64,000 bases of DNA, from positions 1 through 64,000 of the forward strand of contig NZ_DASVMI010000030.1 of NCBI RefSeq assembly GCF_036384435.1, read 5' to 3'. This document shows positions 42,219-51,749 of this stretch, piece by piece. A model generated the notes under the pieces. It saw only the letters and a program-made list of their open reading frames with translations. It had not been told where the DNA came from and made no database searches. The number at the start of each line of letters is the position of its first letter. Positions within the stretch are counted from its first letter, which is position 1. The DNA is from GSA-30 sp036384435. Its GTDB lineage: Bacteria > Pseudomonadota > Gammaproteobacteria > Xanthomonadales > Rhodanobacteraceae. The translations under genes were made by a program, and so were the position numbers.

Positions 42219-43176
42219 GCGTTGCCAGCTCATCGCACGTGACAATGGCGCCGGCCTGAGCCGGGATTTGCAGCGGCTGGCCGAGGCCTTACGCGCACAT
42301 GGCAACGGTGCTCATGTCCTGGGGTTGCCACATCGCGGCAGCGTCGCCCAGTGGCTGACTCGCTGGCGCTTGCGCGGCAAGGCACCCGCCTTCGATGTCA
42401 ACCTGATGCTCGAACGCATTCGCCCGGAATTCATCGCGGCCGCACGGCGGAACATCGTGATACCCAACCCCGAATATTTTCGCCCCGAAGATCGCGCGGC
42501 GCTGCCGCGGATGGACGAGGCCTGGGTAAAGACGCGGCATGCGCAGCGACTATTCGACGCATTGGGCGCTACCACACGCTTCATCGGCTTCGACAGCGAA
42601 GACCGTCTGCTGGCTGATATTCCACGCAAGCACGCGTTTTTCCACGGCCCGGGGCGTAGCGGCAACAAAGGCACAGCCGCGCTGTTGCGTCTGTGGGCAA
42701 GGCATCCGCAATGGCCCATGTTGACCATTGCCTGGCGGCGCAAACGCGTCGAGATCGACGTCTTGCCGGCTAACGTCACCTTGCTGCGCGAGCATCTCGA
42801 TGACGACGATTACCAACGCATGCAGAACGAACACCTGTTTCATCTATGCCCGTCGCAGACCGAGGGATACGGTCATTACATCGCTGAGGCCATGAGCTGC
42901 GGAGCGGTGGTGGTCACGCTCGATGCCGAACCGATGAACGAGCTGGTCACCGCAGAGCGCGGCGTACTGGTCAAGGCGCATGCGGCAGGCACACAGGACC
43001 TGGCCACGCTTTATGCGTTTGACGACATCGCCATGGAACACGCCGTCACGCGCTGCGTGGCCATGAGCGCCGAGGAAGCCCGTGATCTAGGCAAGGCGGC
43101 AAGAGCATGGTTCGAAACCAACCGGGCAGCATTTCCCGACCGAGTCACCGAAGCGCTCCAACGGAAACGCGGCTGA
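42205..43176 (+). CDS. GT4-like glycosyltransferase
   Basis: A 323-residue GT-B enzyme. The C-terminal nucleotide-sugar half is clear (HLFHLCPSQTEGYGHYIAEA, then GAVVVTLDAEPMNELV). The N-terminal half is short for the family. It follows the GT39 gene with a 14-bp overlap, so it probably acts in the same glycan path. Confidence 0.8.
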   Translation: MPNSKRCQLIARDNGAGLSRDLQRLAEALRAHGNGAHVLGLPHRGSVAQWLTRWRLRGKAPAFDVNLMLERIRPEFIAAARRNIVIPNPEYFRPEDRAALPRMDEAWVKTRHAQRLFDALGATTRFIGFDSEDRLLADIPRKHAFFHGPGRSGNKGTAALLRLWARHPQWPMLTIAWRRKRVEIDVLPANVTLLREHLDDDDYQRMQNEHLFHLCPSQTEGYGHYIAEAMSCGAVVVTLDAEPMNELVTAERGVLVKAHAAGTQDLATLYAFDDIAMEHAVTRCVAMSAEEARDLGKAARAWFETNRAAFPDRVTEALQRKRG

Positions 43177-43191
43177 GGGCTTTATGGAAGA

Positions 43192-44004
43192 TCAAGCGTG
43201 CCGATCCATGCCCAGCTCGCACCGCACGATCTTCTGTTCCACCGTGGCCTTGAACAAGCGATTGTTGGGCAGGCTCATGTCGTCGACGTCGGGCTGCGCG
43301 CGTGAAGCATGCTCCAGGTGCACGGCCAGGGCACACCATTTCAACTGTCGCCGTTTGACGCCGGCATTGCCCAGGCGTGCTGCCAGCTCGCGGTCTTCCG
43401 CGCCGTAGCCCTCCATGCGCTCGTCGAAACCATTGACGCGCAGCAGGTCATCGCGCCAGAAACTCATGTTGCAGCTCATCACGCGCCCGCCATTACGCCC
43501 CTTCGCCTTCCATCGCGCCAACGCGGGTTGATGAAAGGCGTACAGGCGCCGCATGCCATCGAACACGTGGAAATCAGCGCGCGACCAAGGGGCAAATACC
43601 GGCCGGCCACCGGCAAGCAATCGCCCGGTCTCTTCCGCGGTCGACTTGATTCGACCGCCCTGCAAGAAGTATCCGCGCTCGGCCAGCATCAGGTGATCGG
43701 CCACGAAATCCCGGTGCAGTACCATATCGCCGTCGATCAGGATGATGTACTCACCCGTCGCCGCGGCAAAACCACGGTTACGTGCACGCGCGGCGCGAAA
43801 CCCTTTGTCTTCCTGCCATACGTGGCGCAACGGCACGGGAAAACCAGCGGCAAACGACGCCACGCAGGCAGCGGTGGCTTCCGTGGAGCCATCATCGGCA
43901 ACGATCACTTCGTCGGGCAGTCGGCGCTGCGCGGCGATGCTTTGCAACACCAGGCGCAAGGCTTCTGGCCAGTTGTACGTCAGCACGACAAGGCTGGTTT
44001 TCAT
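43192..44004 (-). CDS. GT2 family glycosyltransferase
   Basis: A 270-residue GT-A enzyme: MKTSLVVLTYNWPEALRLVL, DEVIVADDGSTE and the DxD-like IDGDMVLH. C-terminal segment GFDERMEGYGAEDRELAARL is typical of galactosyl/chondroitin-type GT2 enzymes. It lies 3 bp after a second GT2 gene in a three-gene minus unit with UXS. Confidence 0.88.
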   Translation of the reverse strand: MKTSLVVLTYNWPEALRLVLQSIAAQRRLPDEVIVADDGSTEATAACVASFAAGFPVPLRHVWQEDKGFRAARARNRGFAAATGEYIILIDGDMVLHRDFVADHLMLAERGYFLQGGRIKSTAEETGRLLAGGRPVFAPWSRADFHVFDGMRRLYAFHQPALARWKAKGRNGGRVMSCNMSFWRDDLLRVNGFDERMEGYGAEDRELAARLGNAGVKRRQLKWCALAVHLEHASRAQPDVDDMSLPNNRLFKATVEQKIVRCELGMDRHA

Positions 44005-44007
44005 ACG

Positions 44008-44925
44008 TTACTTCTGTTTGCTGCGCGCACCGCGCGACAGGATCGCCAGCGCGCGCTCCAGGCGCTTCCACCACACAGCCGGGCCACGCATGGCGATATC
44101 GGCGTACATGCAGGCCTCTTTCCAAGTGGGCGCGCTGCGCGACTTGAACTCATGCTTGGCCAGATCCAGCGCGTGGATATCCAGGTTCATGCGTTGCGCG
44201 TAGAAATTGATCAGGCTACGCGAACGAAACTGCGCGAGGAATTCACGCGCTTTCTTCTGATCGTGCCACCATCCATTGCGCCCATGAATGCGATAGTGGA
44301 CTTGCCCTGTCGGCAGGAAATATTTCTTCGCACCCAGCACACTAGCCCCGAAGACCAGACAGTTGTCGGCCGAAATACGCCATTGCGCGACAAATTCCGG
44401 CGGCAGGTCCAGCACCCGCTCAGCCAGGCGTCGACGCAGGGCCAGCGCCGACGTCGGCGCGCCATACCAATGCGCGCGCACCCAGGTGCCAAGCACCGTA
44501 TAGCCCAGGTCCATCGGTTCGGTCGCATACCCCTGCCGGCCCGATTCATTGCCGATCAGTTGCACGTCGGAGAAGACGAAATCGATATCGCCGCGCGCCG
44601 CAAACACCTCGGCCAATGACCTGAGGTAATCTGCGCCCCAACGATCATCGGCATCGAGAAAGCACACCACATCACCGGAGGCCTGCGCCAGGCCACGCTG
44701 GAATGCCGTCAACTGCCCACCATTGGGACCGGTCACCAGGTTCACGCGCCCATCGCCGCCATAGCGCTCCCGCAGCAGCTCCAGCGACCCGTCCGTCGAG
44801 CCATCATCGACGACGATGACTTCCATCGGCAGATGGCCTTGCGCCAGCGCGCTGTCCACGGCCTCGACCACGAATTCGCGGTAGTTGTAATTGGTGACGA
44901 CGACCGAGAATGTCAGGCCAGTCAT
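44008..44925 (-). CDS. GT2 family glycosyltransferase
   Basis: A 305-residue GT-A enzyme with FSVVVTNYNYREFVVEAVDS, MEVIVVDDGSTDGSLELL and the metal motif FLDADDRWG. ATG 44925 lies 1 bp after the UXS stop, and 3 bp separate it from the next GT2 gene. The C-terminal helical tail (about 245-305) is typical of enzymes acting on lipid-linked glycans. Confidence 0.88.
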   Translation of the reverse strand: MTGLTFSVVVTNYNYREFVVEAVDSALAQGHLPMEVIVVDDGSTDGSLELLRERYGGDGRVNLVTGPNGGQLTAFQRGLAQASGDVVCFLDADDRWGADYLRSLAEVFAARGDIDFVFSDVQLIGNESGRQGYATEPMDLGYTVLGTWVRAHWYGAPTSALALRRRLAERVLDLPPEFVAQWRISADNCLVFGASVLGAKKYFLPTGQVHYRIHGRNGWWHDQKKAREFLAQFRSRSLINFYAQRMNLDIHALDLAKHEFKSRSAPTWKEACMYADIAMRGPAVWWKRLERALAILSRGARSKQK

Positions 44926-44926
44926 G

Positions 44927-45865
44927 TCACTTGCCCAACAATCGCCGGAAATAGGCGATCGTCTCGCGCAAGCCGTCGTCCACGTGTACTTGCGGCTCCC
45001 ACCCCAGCTTTTCCTTGGCCAGGGAGATATCCGGCTGGCGTTGGCGCGGGTCATCCTGTGGCAGTGGCTTGAACACCAGCTTTGAACTGCCTCCGACCAT
45101 GCCGATGATCTTCTCGGCCAGCTCGCGGATGGTGTGTTCGTGCGGATTGCCGATATTCACCGGCCCGGTGAAGTCCGGGCCTGTTTCCATCGTACGCACC
45201 ATGGCTTCGATCAGGTCGTCGACGTAGCAGAAACTGCGCGTCTGCTGACCATCGCCATAGATGGTGATGTCTTCGCCACGCAGTGCCTGCACGATGAAAT
45301 TACTCACCACGCGCCCATCATTGGGATGCATGCGCGGGCCGTAGGTATTGAAGATGCGCACCACTTTGACATCCAGCGCGTGCTGGCGGTGATAGTCGAA
45401 GAACAGCGTCTCGGCACAGCGCTTGCCTTCGTCGTAGCAGCTTCGGATACCGATCGGGTTCACACGGCCCCAGTATTCCTCACGCTGCGGATGGACTTCC
45501 GGGTCACCATACACTTCGCTGGTCGATGCTTGCAGGATGCGCGCACGCAAGCGCTTGGCCAGACCGAGCATGTTGATCGCGCCATGCACGCTGGTCTTGG
45601 TGGTCTGCACCGGATCATGCTGGTAATGCACCGGCGAAGCCGGGCAGGCCAGGTTGAAGATGCGGTCCACTTCCACGTAAAGCGGAAAGGTGACGTCATG
45701 GCGCATCAACTCGAAATACCGGTGATCGAGCAGGTGCAGGATGTTCTGCTTGCTGCCGGTGTAGAAATTGTCCAGGCACAACACGTCATGACCGTCGCGG
45801 ATCAGCCTGTCGCAAAGATGCGATCCCAGAAAACCCGCACCGCCCGTCACCAACACTCTGCTCAT
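44927..45865 (-). CDS. UDP-glucuronate decarboxylase (UDP-xylose synthase)
   Basis: A 312-residue short-chain dehydrogenase/epimerase. It has the NAD motif LVTGGAGFLGSHLCDRL, then LDNFYTGSKQNI, LQASTSEVYGDPEVHPQ and the catalytic SCYDEGKRCAE; these segments mark the UXS group. It converts UDP-GlcA to UDP-xylose, giving a pentose donor to the neighbouring transferases. Confidence 0.92.
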   Translation of the reverse strand: MSRVLVTGGAGFLGSHLCDRLIRDGHDVLCLDNFYTGSKQNILHLLDHRYFELMRHDVTFPLYVEVDRIFNLACPASPVHYQHDPVQTTKTSVHGAINMLGLAKRLRARILQASTSEVYGDPEVHPQREEYWGRVNPIGIRSCYDEGKRCAETLFFDYHRQHALDVKVVRIFNTYGPRMHPNDGRVVSNFIVQALRGEDITIYGDGQQTRSFCYVDDLIEAMVRTMETGPDFTGPVNIGNPHEHTIRELAEKIIGMVGGSSKLVFKPLPQDDPRQRQPDISLAKEKLGWEPQVHVDDGLRETIAYFRRLLGK

Positions 45866-45962
45866 TCACCGTCCCCTACGAACCCGTGGATCGCACGGGC
45901 GGGCTAAAAACTTGGTTATCGGTGAATCATACAGTCAGTTACGCGTGACTTAAAAAGCTGGG

Positions 45963-47258
45963 TCAGCGGGTTTCGACAGTAATGTCCAACGCGAGCCGCC
46001 CGGCGCGCTCGCGAATCCCCAGCGCAATGGCCAGCGAGAATGGCAGCCAGATCAGGATCCAGCCGGGGCGAGGGCTGTCCAGCAGCTGCGGCATGTCCAG
46101 TTGCAGCACGATCGAGGCATACAGCCACAACCCGAGCAGGATGCGTCCACGCATGCTGTCACGATGGCGCCAGCCCTGCCAGCCGACCATCAACCACATC
46201 ATTACAGTCAGCAGCAGACCGGGGATGCCCAGCTCCATGGTCACCTGGGTCAGCAAATTGTGCGTGTGGGTATAGGCCACCCCGCCCACCAGTAGCGCGA
46301 TCGGTGCGCCCTGCCCCTGGCCCAGCCACGGGTGGCTGTAAATCTGGTGCATGGACTGCATGAAGAGCTCGGGGCGCCAGGACATGCCGCGCTCGGTCAA
46401 CAGATGCATCGGAAGGGCGATGGCCGTGGCAAGCAGCATCACTGCCATGGCCATCGCCCAGGGCTTCCAGCCGATGCCATGCCATAGCGGCGCCAGGGCC
46501 AGGCAGACGCCAAGCGCCAGCCATACGCCGCGCGTCTGCGTCAGCGCCACGAAAGTCAGCAACAGCACGATGCTGCCCCATCGCAGCAGCGCCATGCGGC
46601 GCGTGCGCAGGCGCAGTTGGGTCATCCAGATGGCGACAGCCCCCATCAAGGCCGCGGCATAGTTGGTGGTAGCAATGATGCCCTCGCCAGCAATGCGATC
46701 GGACGTATCGGGGTGAAAGGCAAATAGAAGGCAGTAAAACGCAGCGCAGGCCGCTACGCCCATACCACCGATGAACAGCAGCATGCCGACGTAGTCCTCG
46801 CCATCGGCATCCCATAATTGCCACGCCAGGATGAAGGTCATGACGCTGAGCAGGCGGCCCAACTCGTCACCAGGCCGCCTTAGATGCGCCCACACCAAAG
46901 ACAAGGTCGCCCAGGCGAGCAGCGCCAGAAACACACGAAACTGTGGCAGCGACCAGAGCTCGCGCCAAAGCCTGCCACGCTGGGCGAACGCCAGGCACAA
47001 GGCCGGCAGGTACATCAGCAACACCAGGATCGCTTGGTAGGTCTTGCTCGGGTTGAACGAAATGCTCGATGGCATGACCACCATGCCCCAGAGCATCCAG
47101 AGGATGCCCACGCCCAGCACGTAGCGCCATGTCTCGCGCTGCCCGACCGAGGCCTGCCACAGGGCCAGCACCGCCGAGCGTCGCGACAATGACTTGCCGA
47201 CCGAGGCCTCCAGCAATCCGCCCTGGCTTCCCTGCGGCAACAGCACCCGTTCGCTCAT
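45963..47258 (-). CDS. O-antigen ligase-like polytopic protein
   Basis: A 431-residue membrane protein with about 10-12 helices and a large periplasmic loop before the last ones. The Wzy_C/WaaL-type region includes GQGQGAPIALLVGGVAYTH, followed by HTHNLLTQVTMELGIPG with the conserved His. It would ligate polymer to lipid A-core or another acceptor. ATG 47258 is chosen at the start of a plausible cytoplasmic N-terminus. Confidence 0.85.
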   Translation of the reverse strand: MSERVLLPQGSQGGLLEASVGKSLSRRSAVLALWQASVGQRETWRYVLGVGILWMLWGMVVMPSSISFNPSKTYQAILVLLMYLPALCLAFAQRGRLWRELWSLPQFRVFLALLAWATLSLVWAHLRRPGDELGRLLSVMTFILAWQLWDADGEDYVGMLLFIGGMGVAACAAFYCLLFAFHPDTSDRIAGEGIIATTNYAAALMGAVAIWMTQLRLRTRRMALLRWGSIVLLLTFVALTQTRGVWLALGVCLALAPLWHGIGWKPWAMAMAVMLLATAIALPMHLLTERGMSWRPELFMQSMHQIYSHPWLGQGQGAPIALLVGGVAYTHTHNLLTQVTMELGIPGLLLTVMMWLMVGWQGWRHRDSMRGRILLGLWLYASIVLQLDMPQLLDSPRPGWILIWLPFSLAIALGIRERAGRLALDITVETR

Positions 47259-47432
47259 TCGTGCACCACATCCTGGCATCCGGCACCGGCCGGACATTGT
47301 TTCATTTATTGGGGACCAACTTGCGTGGATACTGCGGGAAGCCACCTGAAAATCAGCCGACCGCGCTACCCTTGTCGGTTGATTGAACGCGCCACATCAC
47401 CATTCGGCATACCTGCGGATAGAATTCACAGC

Positions 47433-48248
47433 ATGCTCACGCTCCCCATCACACTCGTCGTCATCACGCACAACGAGGCCGAAAACATCGCACGCTGCCT
47501 GGACAGCGTGCCGTTCGCCGCTGAAAAGCTGGTCGTCGACAGCGGCAGCGAGGACGATACCGTGGCCGTGGCACAGGCCCATGGCGCACGCGTGGTGCAT
47601 CAGGCATGGCTGGGCTTTGGCCCGCAGCGCAACTTTGCCTCTACCCAGTGCAGCCACGACTGGATCCTGGCACTGGATGCCGACGAGTACCTCTCACCAG
47701 AGCTGGCTGCCGAGCTGGTCGAGCAATGGCCGGCGCTGATGGCTGGCCAGGCACCCGCCGTGGTGCTACGCCGCAGCACCATCTACATGGGTCGCCCGAT
47801 GCGCTGGTATCGGCCTGCCATGGGCGAAAAAATGGCACGCCTGTATCACCGTGGACGCGCGCGCTGGGCTGACGTGCGGGTCCATGAATCGCTGCGCTAT
47901 GAAGGCCAGGCCCCGATACTGAAGGCACCTTTCAACCACGCCAACAACCCCACTCTGGTGCATAAGCAGCTCAAGGTGTTGCGTTATTCCGAGCTCAAGT
48001 GCCTGGACTGGCTGGACAAGGGCAAGCCCGTGCGCATGTGGCAGGCCCCATTCGTATTCTTCCTCGCCTTCGTCAAGGACTACTGGCTGCGCCTGGCGTT
48101 TCTCGATGGCTGGCGCGGTTTCATGATCGCGCAGACGGCGGCCAGCTACGCGCTGTACAAACGCATGCGTTACTACGAAATGCGCCACAATCCCGATTCG
48201 GTCACGCTTGCCCGTACTGCCCTCACCCGCCACAAGATCGATCGCTGA
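47433..48248 (+). CDS. GT2 glycosyltransferase, WaaE/KdtX-like
   Basis: A 271-residue enzyme with ITLVVITHNEAENIARCLDS, EKLVVDSGSEDDTVAVA, FGPQRNFA and LALDADEYLSPELA, the pattern of the core-LPS beta-1,4-glucosyltransferase WaaE. It is followed 3 bp later by a CDP-glycerol-transferase-like gene, suggesting a joint LPS-core step. Confidence 0.88.
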   Translation: MLTLPITLVVITHNEAENIARCLDSVPFAAEKLVVDSGSEDDTVAVAQAHGARVVHQAWLGFGPQRNFASTQCSHDWILALDADEYLSPELAAELVEQWPALMAGQAPAVVLRRSTIYMGRPMRWYRPAMGEKMARLYHRGRARWADVRVHESLRYEGQAPILKAPFNHANNPTLVHKQLKVLRYSELKCLDWLDKGKPVRMWQAPFVFFLAFVKDYWLRLAFLDGWRGFMIAQTAASYALYKRMRYYEMRHNPDSVTLARTALTRHKIDR

Positions 48249-48251
48249 GCC

Positions 48252-49292
48252 ATGCCCGACACCAAGAAGCACTACCTCCTCTACGGTTCGGAGCGTTACG
48301 CGCTGGCCATCTTGCGCCCGATACAAGAGGCCATTCGCGCACGCGGACACGACGCGGCCTGGTTCTTCGACGGCCCTGGCGCAGAAGACCTGGTCGACGG
48401 CGAACGATTGCTCACCGTCGATGAAGTTCGCGCGTGGAAGCCCATCGCCTGCATTACTTCATCCAATCACTTGCCGCACTTCTTTCCCGGCGTCAAGGTG
48501 GAAACTTTCCACGGCTTCGATGCCGGCAAGCCCAGGCACATCTATATCCGCGGTTTCTTCGATCTGTATTGCACCACGGGGCCGCGCGATACCGCGCAAT
48601 TCCAGGCATTGGCCGACGAGCTGGGGCATTTCAGCGTGATCGAAACCGGCTGGCCCAAGCTCGATCCCTTCATGAAGGAAATCGCCGGCGACCTGCCCCC
48701 CGTGCGCAAACCGCCGGTGATCCTGTATCACTCCACATTCTCGCCCTCCTGGAGCGCAGCCGAAACGCTATACGAAGAGGTCAAGCGACTGTCGCGCGAT
48801 GGCCGCTGGCACTGGATAGTCACCTTCCATCCCAAGATGAACGCGCAAACGCGCGAGAAATACCTGGCGCTACAAAACGATTACCTGACCTTCGCCGAGA
48901 ACGACAACATCCTCGATCTGTTTCCCCAGGTCGACATGATGTGCTCGGATACCTCCTCGGCGCTGAGCGAATTCCTGTTGACCGGCAAACCCGTGGTGAC
49001 GTTCAAGAACCGGCGACCAGGGCCGCAGCTTATCGACATCGATGATCCGGCCCAGTTCGAACCGGCCATTGAGCGCGCCTTGTCACGCCCGCCGGAACTG
49101 ATGCAGGCCATCGCCGATTTCAGCAACGCCATCCACCCGTACCGCGACGGACATTCGAGCGAGCGGGTGCTGGACGCCATCGACACCTTCATCGCGCGCG
49201 GCGGCCGCAACCGCAAGCGCAAGCCGGGGAACTGGTGGCGCAAGTTCAAGCTGCGCAAGCGGATCGGGTATTGGGGACGAGCGAGCTACTGA
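48252..49292 (+). CDS. CDP-glycerol glycerophosphotransferase-like protein
   Basis: A 346-residue GT-B-like protein. The C-terminal half has the family pattern: PPVILYHSTFSPSWS, HWIVTFHPKMN and MMCSDTSSALSEFLLTGKPV. The family adds polyol phosphates in teichoic acids and, in Gram-negatives, some capsules and LPS. Here it would modify the glycan with glycerol-phosphate or a relative. A Lys/Arg-rich C-terminus suggests membrane contact. Confidence 0.8.
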   Translation: MPDTKKHYLLYGSERYALAILRPIQEAIRARGHDAAWFFDGPGAEDLVDGERLLTVDEVRAWKPIACITSSNHLPHFFPGVKVETFHGFDAGKPRHIYIRGFFDLYCTTGPRDTAQFQALADELGHFSVIETGWPKLDPFMKEIAGDLPPVRKPPVILYHSTFSPSWSAAETLYEEVKRLSRDGRWHWIVTFHPKMNAQTREKYLALQNDYLTFAENDNILDLFPQVDMMCSDTSSALSEFLLTGKPVVTFKNRRPGPQLIDIDDPAQFEPAIERALSRPPELMQAIADFSNAIHPYRDGHSSERVLDAIDTFIARGGRNRKRKPGNWWRKFKLRKRIGYWGRASY

Positions 49293-49568
49293 ATATCGCA
49301 GGCGCAAGGGCAAGCGGCGAGGACGAATGCCCGCACGCGCCCGAATACGTTGCATGTCGTTTCGTGGGGCCTGACGCCCCGCTCCTTAAAGGCCGCCTGG
49401 CGACCGGCCTGACCGGCTCTCCAACCCTAACCCCAGCCAAACCGCGGCGGCTAAAAAGCCTGCCAAGTCATTGATTCGTCCACTCAACCTGTACGCAGAC
49501 TCGCGCGTTGCAGGTATAACCGAATTCCCTGGGGTTAAAATCCCGTCATCTCCTGGAAGAGTCGACCC

Positions 49569-51296
49569 GTGTCATCAAGCGCATACAGCCGTACCGAACA
49601 CCTCAGAGCCCTCTGGCCCTGGCTGCCGCTATGGATCGTCGTCGCGCTGATAGCCATGTTTTCCCATGGCCCGATGCCACTGTATTCCACGCGCACCCTG
49701 GCCGTAGCTTGGGAAATGTGGAGCCAGCATCACTGGTTGGTGCCGCATATCAACGGCGAGCCCTATAGCGAGAAGGTGCCGCTGCTGTTCTGGATGATCC
49801 ACGCCGGCTGGTTCGTGTTTGGCGTCAACGATGTCTGGCCGCGCGTATTGGAGGTAGCTTTCGGCGCTTTCGAGCTGATGCTGCTGGCCACCCTGGCACG
49901 CCGCCTGTTTCCCTCGCGCGCCTGGGTCGCACGCGCCGCGCCATGGATGCTGATGGCGCTCAGCTATGCGTTTCTGTTCGGCTTGCAGATCATGTATGAC
50001 GTGCTGCTGGCTGTCTGGGCGTTGGCCGCGCTGGTGTGTCTGGTGCCCAAGCCCGGCCGCGATGAGCCGCGCTGGCTGTTGTTCGGCGTGTGCATCGGCC
50101 TGGGCCTGCTGACCAAGGGCCCGGTGATGCTGGTGCACGTGGTATTCCCCTGGTTGCTCGGCCCCCTGTGGAACGACTGGGCGGCACAGCATCGTGGCCG
50201 CTGGTACGGCCGCGGCGTGCTGGCCGTCGTGCTGGGACTGGCCATCCTGCTGGCCTGGGCCCTGCCTGCCGGCTTCAGCGGCGGCGAGGCCTATCGCCAG
50301 CGACTATTTTTCACCCAGACCGCCGGGCGCGTGGTCAACGGCCTGCAACATGCCGAACCGCTACAAAGCCATGCACGACCGCTGTGGTGGTACCTGATGT
50401 GGATCCCGGTGCTCACCTTCCCGCTGGCCGCATGGCCGCGCACAGTGGTCGCGTTGTGCATGCTGCGCAAGCCGCTGGAATCGGGCCTGCGCTTCGCGCT
50501 GTGCTGGCTGATACCCACGTTCATCGTATTCTCGCTGATCAGCGGCAAGCAGCTGTATTACCCGCTACCCGAGTTTGCCTGCGTGGCGCTGCTGTTGGCC
50601 GGCGCCATCGCGGTGCTGCGCGAGAAGCATCCCAATCTTGCCAATCATGCGTGGCTGGGCACCTGGATACTCGGCGTGGGCGGTATCGCGCTGGCCATCT
50701 TCCTGTTCGTGCTACCCAATCTGGTGAATGGCAATCACCTGCACGGCGAATGGTTCGATGGCGCAGCTTCACACAGCCGCGCCTTCAGCATCGTCTTCGT
50801 CCTGCTGGGCGCCTTGCTGCTGGTACGTGGCCGTGGCGAAACACGTCGCATGGCCATCGCCGGCCTGATCGGCACGCTGGCACTGAATTCGTTGTTCACC
50901 CTGACGCTTTGGCCCAAGTACGATCTCAACCCGACCGCGCGCCTGCTCGCCGCCGCTGATGCCGACCATCGCGACGTGGCCTACCTGGGCAATTACGAAG
51001 GCCAGTTCAACTTCGCCGCGCGCCTGACCCGGCCGATCCACGAGTTGCGCGACGACCAGGACGTGCAGGCCTTCGCCGCCGCACACCCCAACGGCCTGAT
51101 TCTGACGCCGGCAAACCATCTCGACGCCGATGCGCTGCGCTACCCGATCATGGCCCAACCATTCCGCTCGTCATGGTTGATCGCGTGGCCGGCTACCTCC
51201 CTGGCGCTGTTGCGGGCGGGCCAGGTTCCGCCGGAGCCGACCCAGCCCACGCGAATCTACCAAGCCACCGACTGGCGCAACCGCAATCTGCCGTGA
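49569..51296 (+). CDS. Second GT39/ArnT-like membrane glycosyltransferase
   Basis: A 575-residue polytopic protein, the same length as the one at 40491 but divergent. Catalytic loop features are STRTLAVAWEMWSQHHWLVP and NGEPYSEKVPLLFWMIHAG. The acidic pair of the ArnT DE motif is less clear (ST-R in place of DEPRF), so activity or substrate may differ. It ends in a GTGA overlap with the TPR gene. Confidence 0.85.
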   Translation: MSSSAYSRTEHLRALWPWLPLWIVVALIAMFSHGPMPLYSTRTLAVAWEMWSQHHWLVPHINGEPYSEKVPLLFWMIHAGWFVFGVNDVWPRVLEVAFGAFELMLLATLARRLFPSRAWVARAAPWMLMALSYAFLFGLQIMYDVLLAVWALAALVCLVPKPGRDEPRWLLFGVCIGLGLLTKGPVMLVHVVFPWLLGPLWNDWAAQHRGRWYGRGVLAVVLGLAILLAWALPAGFSGGEAYRQRLFFTQTAGRVVNGLQHAEPLQSHARPLWWYLMWIPVLTFPLAAWPRTVVALCMLRKPLESGLRFALCWLIPTFIVFSLISGKQLYYPLPEFACVALLLAGAIAVLREKHPNLANHAWLGTWILGVGGIALAIFLFVLPNLVNGNHLHGEWFDGAASHSRAFSIVFVLLGALLLVRGRGETRRMAIAGLIGTLALNSLFTLTLWPKYDLNPTARLLAAADADHRDVAYLGNYEGQFNFAARLTRPIHELRDDQDVQAFAAAHPNGLILTPANHLDADALRYPIMAQPFRSSWLIAWPATSLALLRAGQVPPEPTQPTRIYQATDWRNRNLP

Positions 51297-51613
51297 ACGA
51301 AGCGCTGATCGCCAATCTGCGCCATCAATGCGGCGGCCCACGCGACGGCGCCCTGTTGCGCTTCGCGCTGGGCAATGCATTGCTCGGCGCTGGCGACCCG
51401 GCCGGTGCCGCCGAAGAACTGCGCCGCGCCGTGACGTTCGACCCTCACTACACCGCCGCCTGGAAGCTCCTGGGCAAAGCGGCCCTCGCCCTCGACGACG
51501 CCCCCACCGCCCGCGACGCCTGGCAACGCGGCATCACCGCCGCTGCCAAACACGGCGACAAGCAGGCGGAGAAGGAGATGGCTGTTTTCCTGCGTAGACT
51601 CGGTAACGGGTGA
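51293..51613 (+). CDS. Small TPR protein
   Basis: A 106-residue protein with two to three tetratricopeptide helices (LLRFALGNALLGAGDPAGAA, then VTFDPHYTAAWKLLGKAALA). It starts at GTG 51293 overlapping the stop of the GT39 gene, so it is co-translated and may bind that enzyme or another cytoplasmic partner. Confidence 0.85.
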   Translation: MNEALIANLRHQCGGPRDGALLRFALGNALLGAGDPAGAAEELRRAVTFDPHYTAAWKLLGKAALALDDAPTARDAWQRGITAAAKHGDKQAEKEMAVFLRRLGNG

Positions 51614-51749
51614 AATCGCTCGCTGCGCGAGCTGTAAAGACGCGCCTGCGGCCGCTGTTAAAGGTAAAGCGTAAAAGCCGTCGCCGCTCTGCCCTCTTCA
51701 CTGGTTGCGCAGCAACCGACTTCGCAGGTCGCAAAGCAACCGGCCTCCC

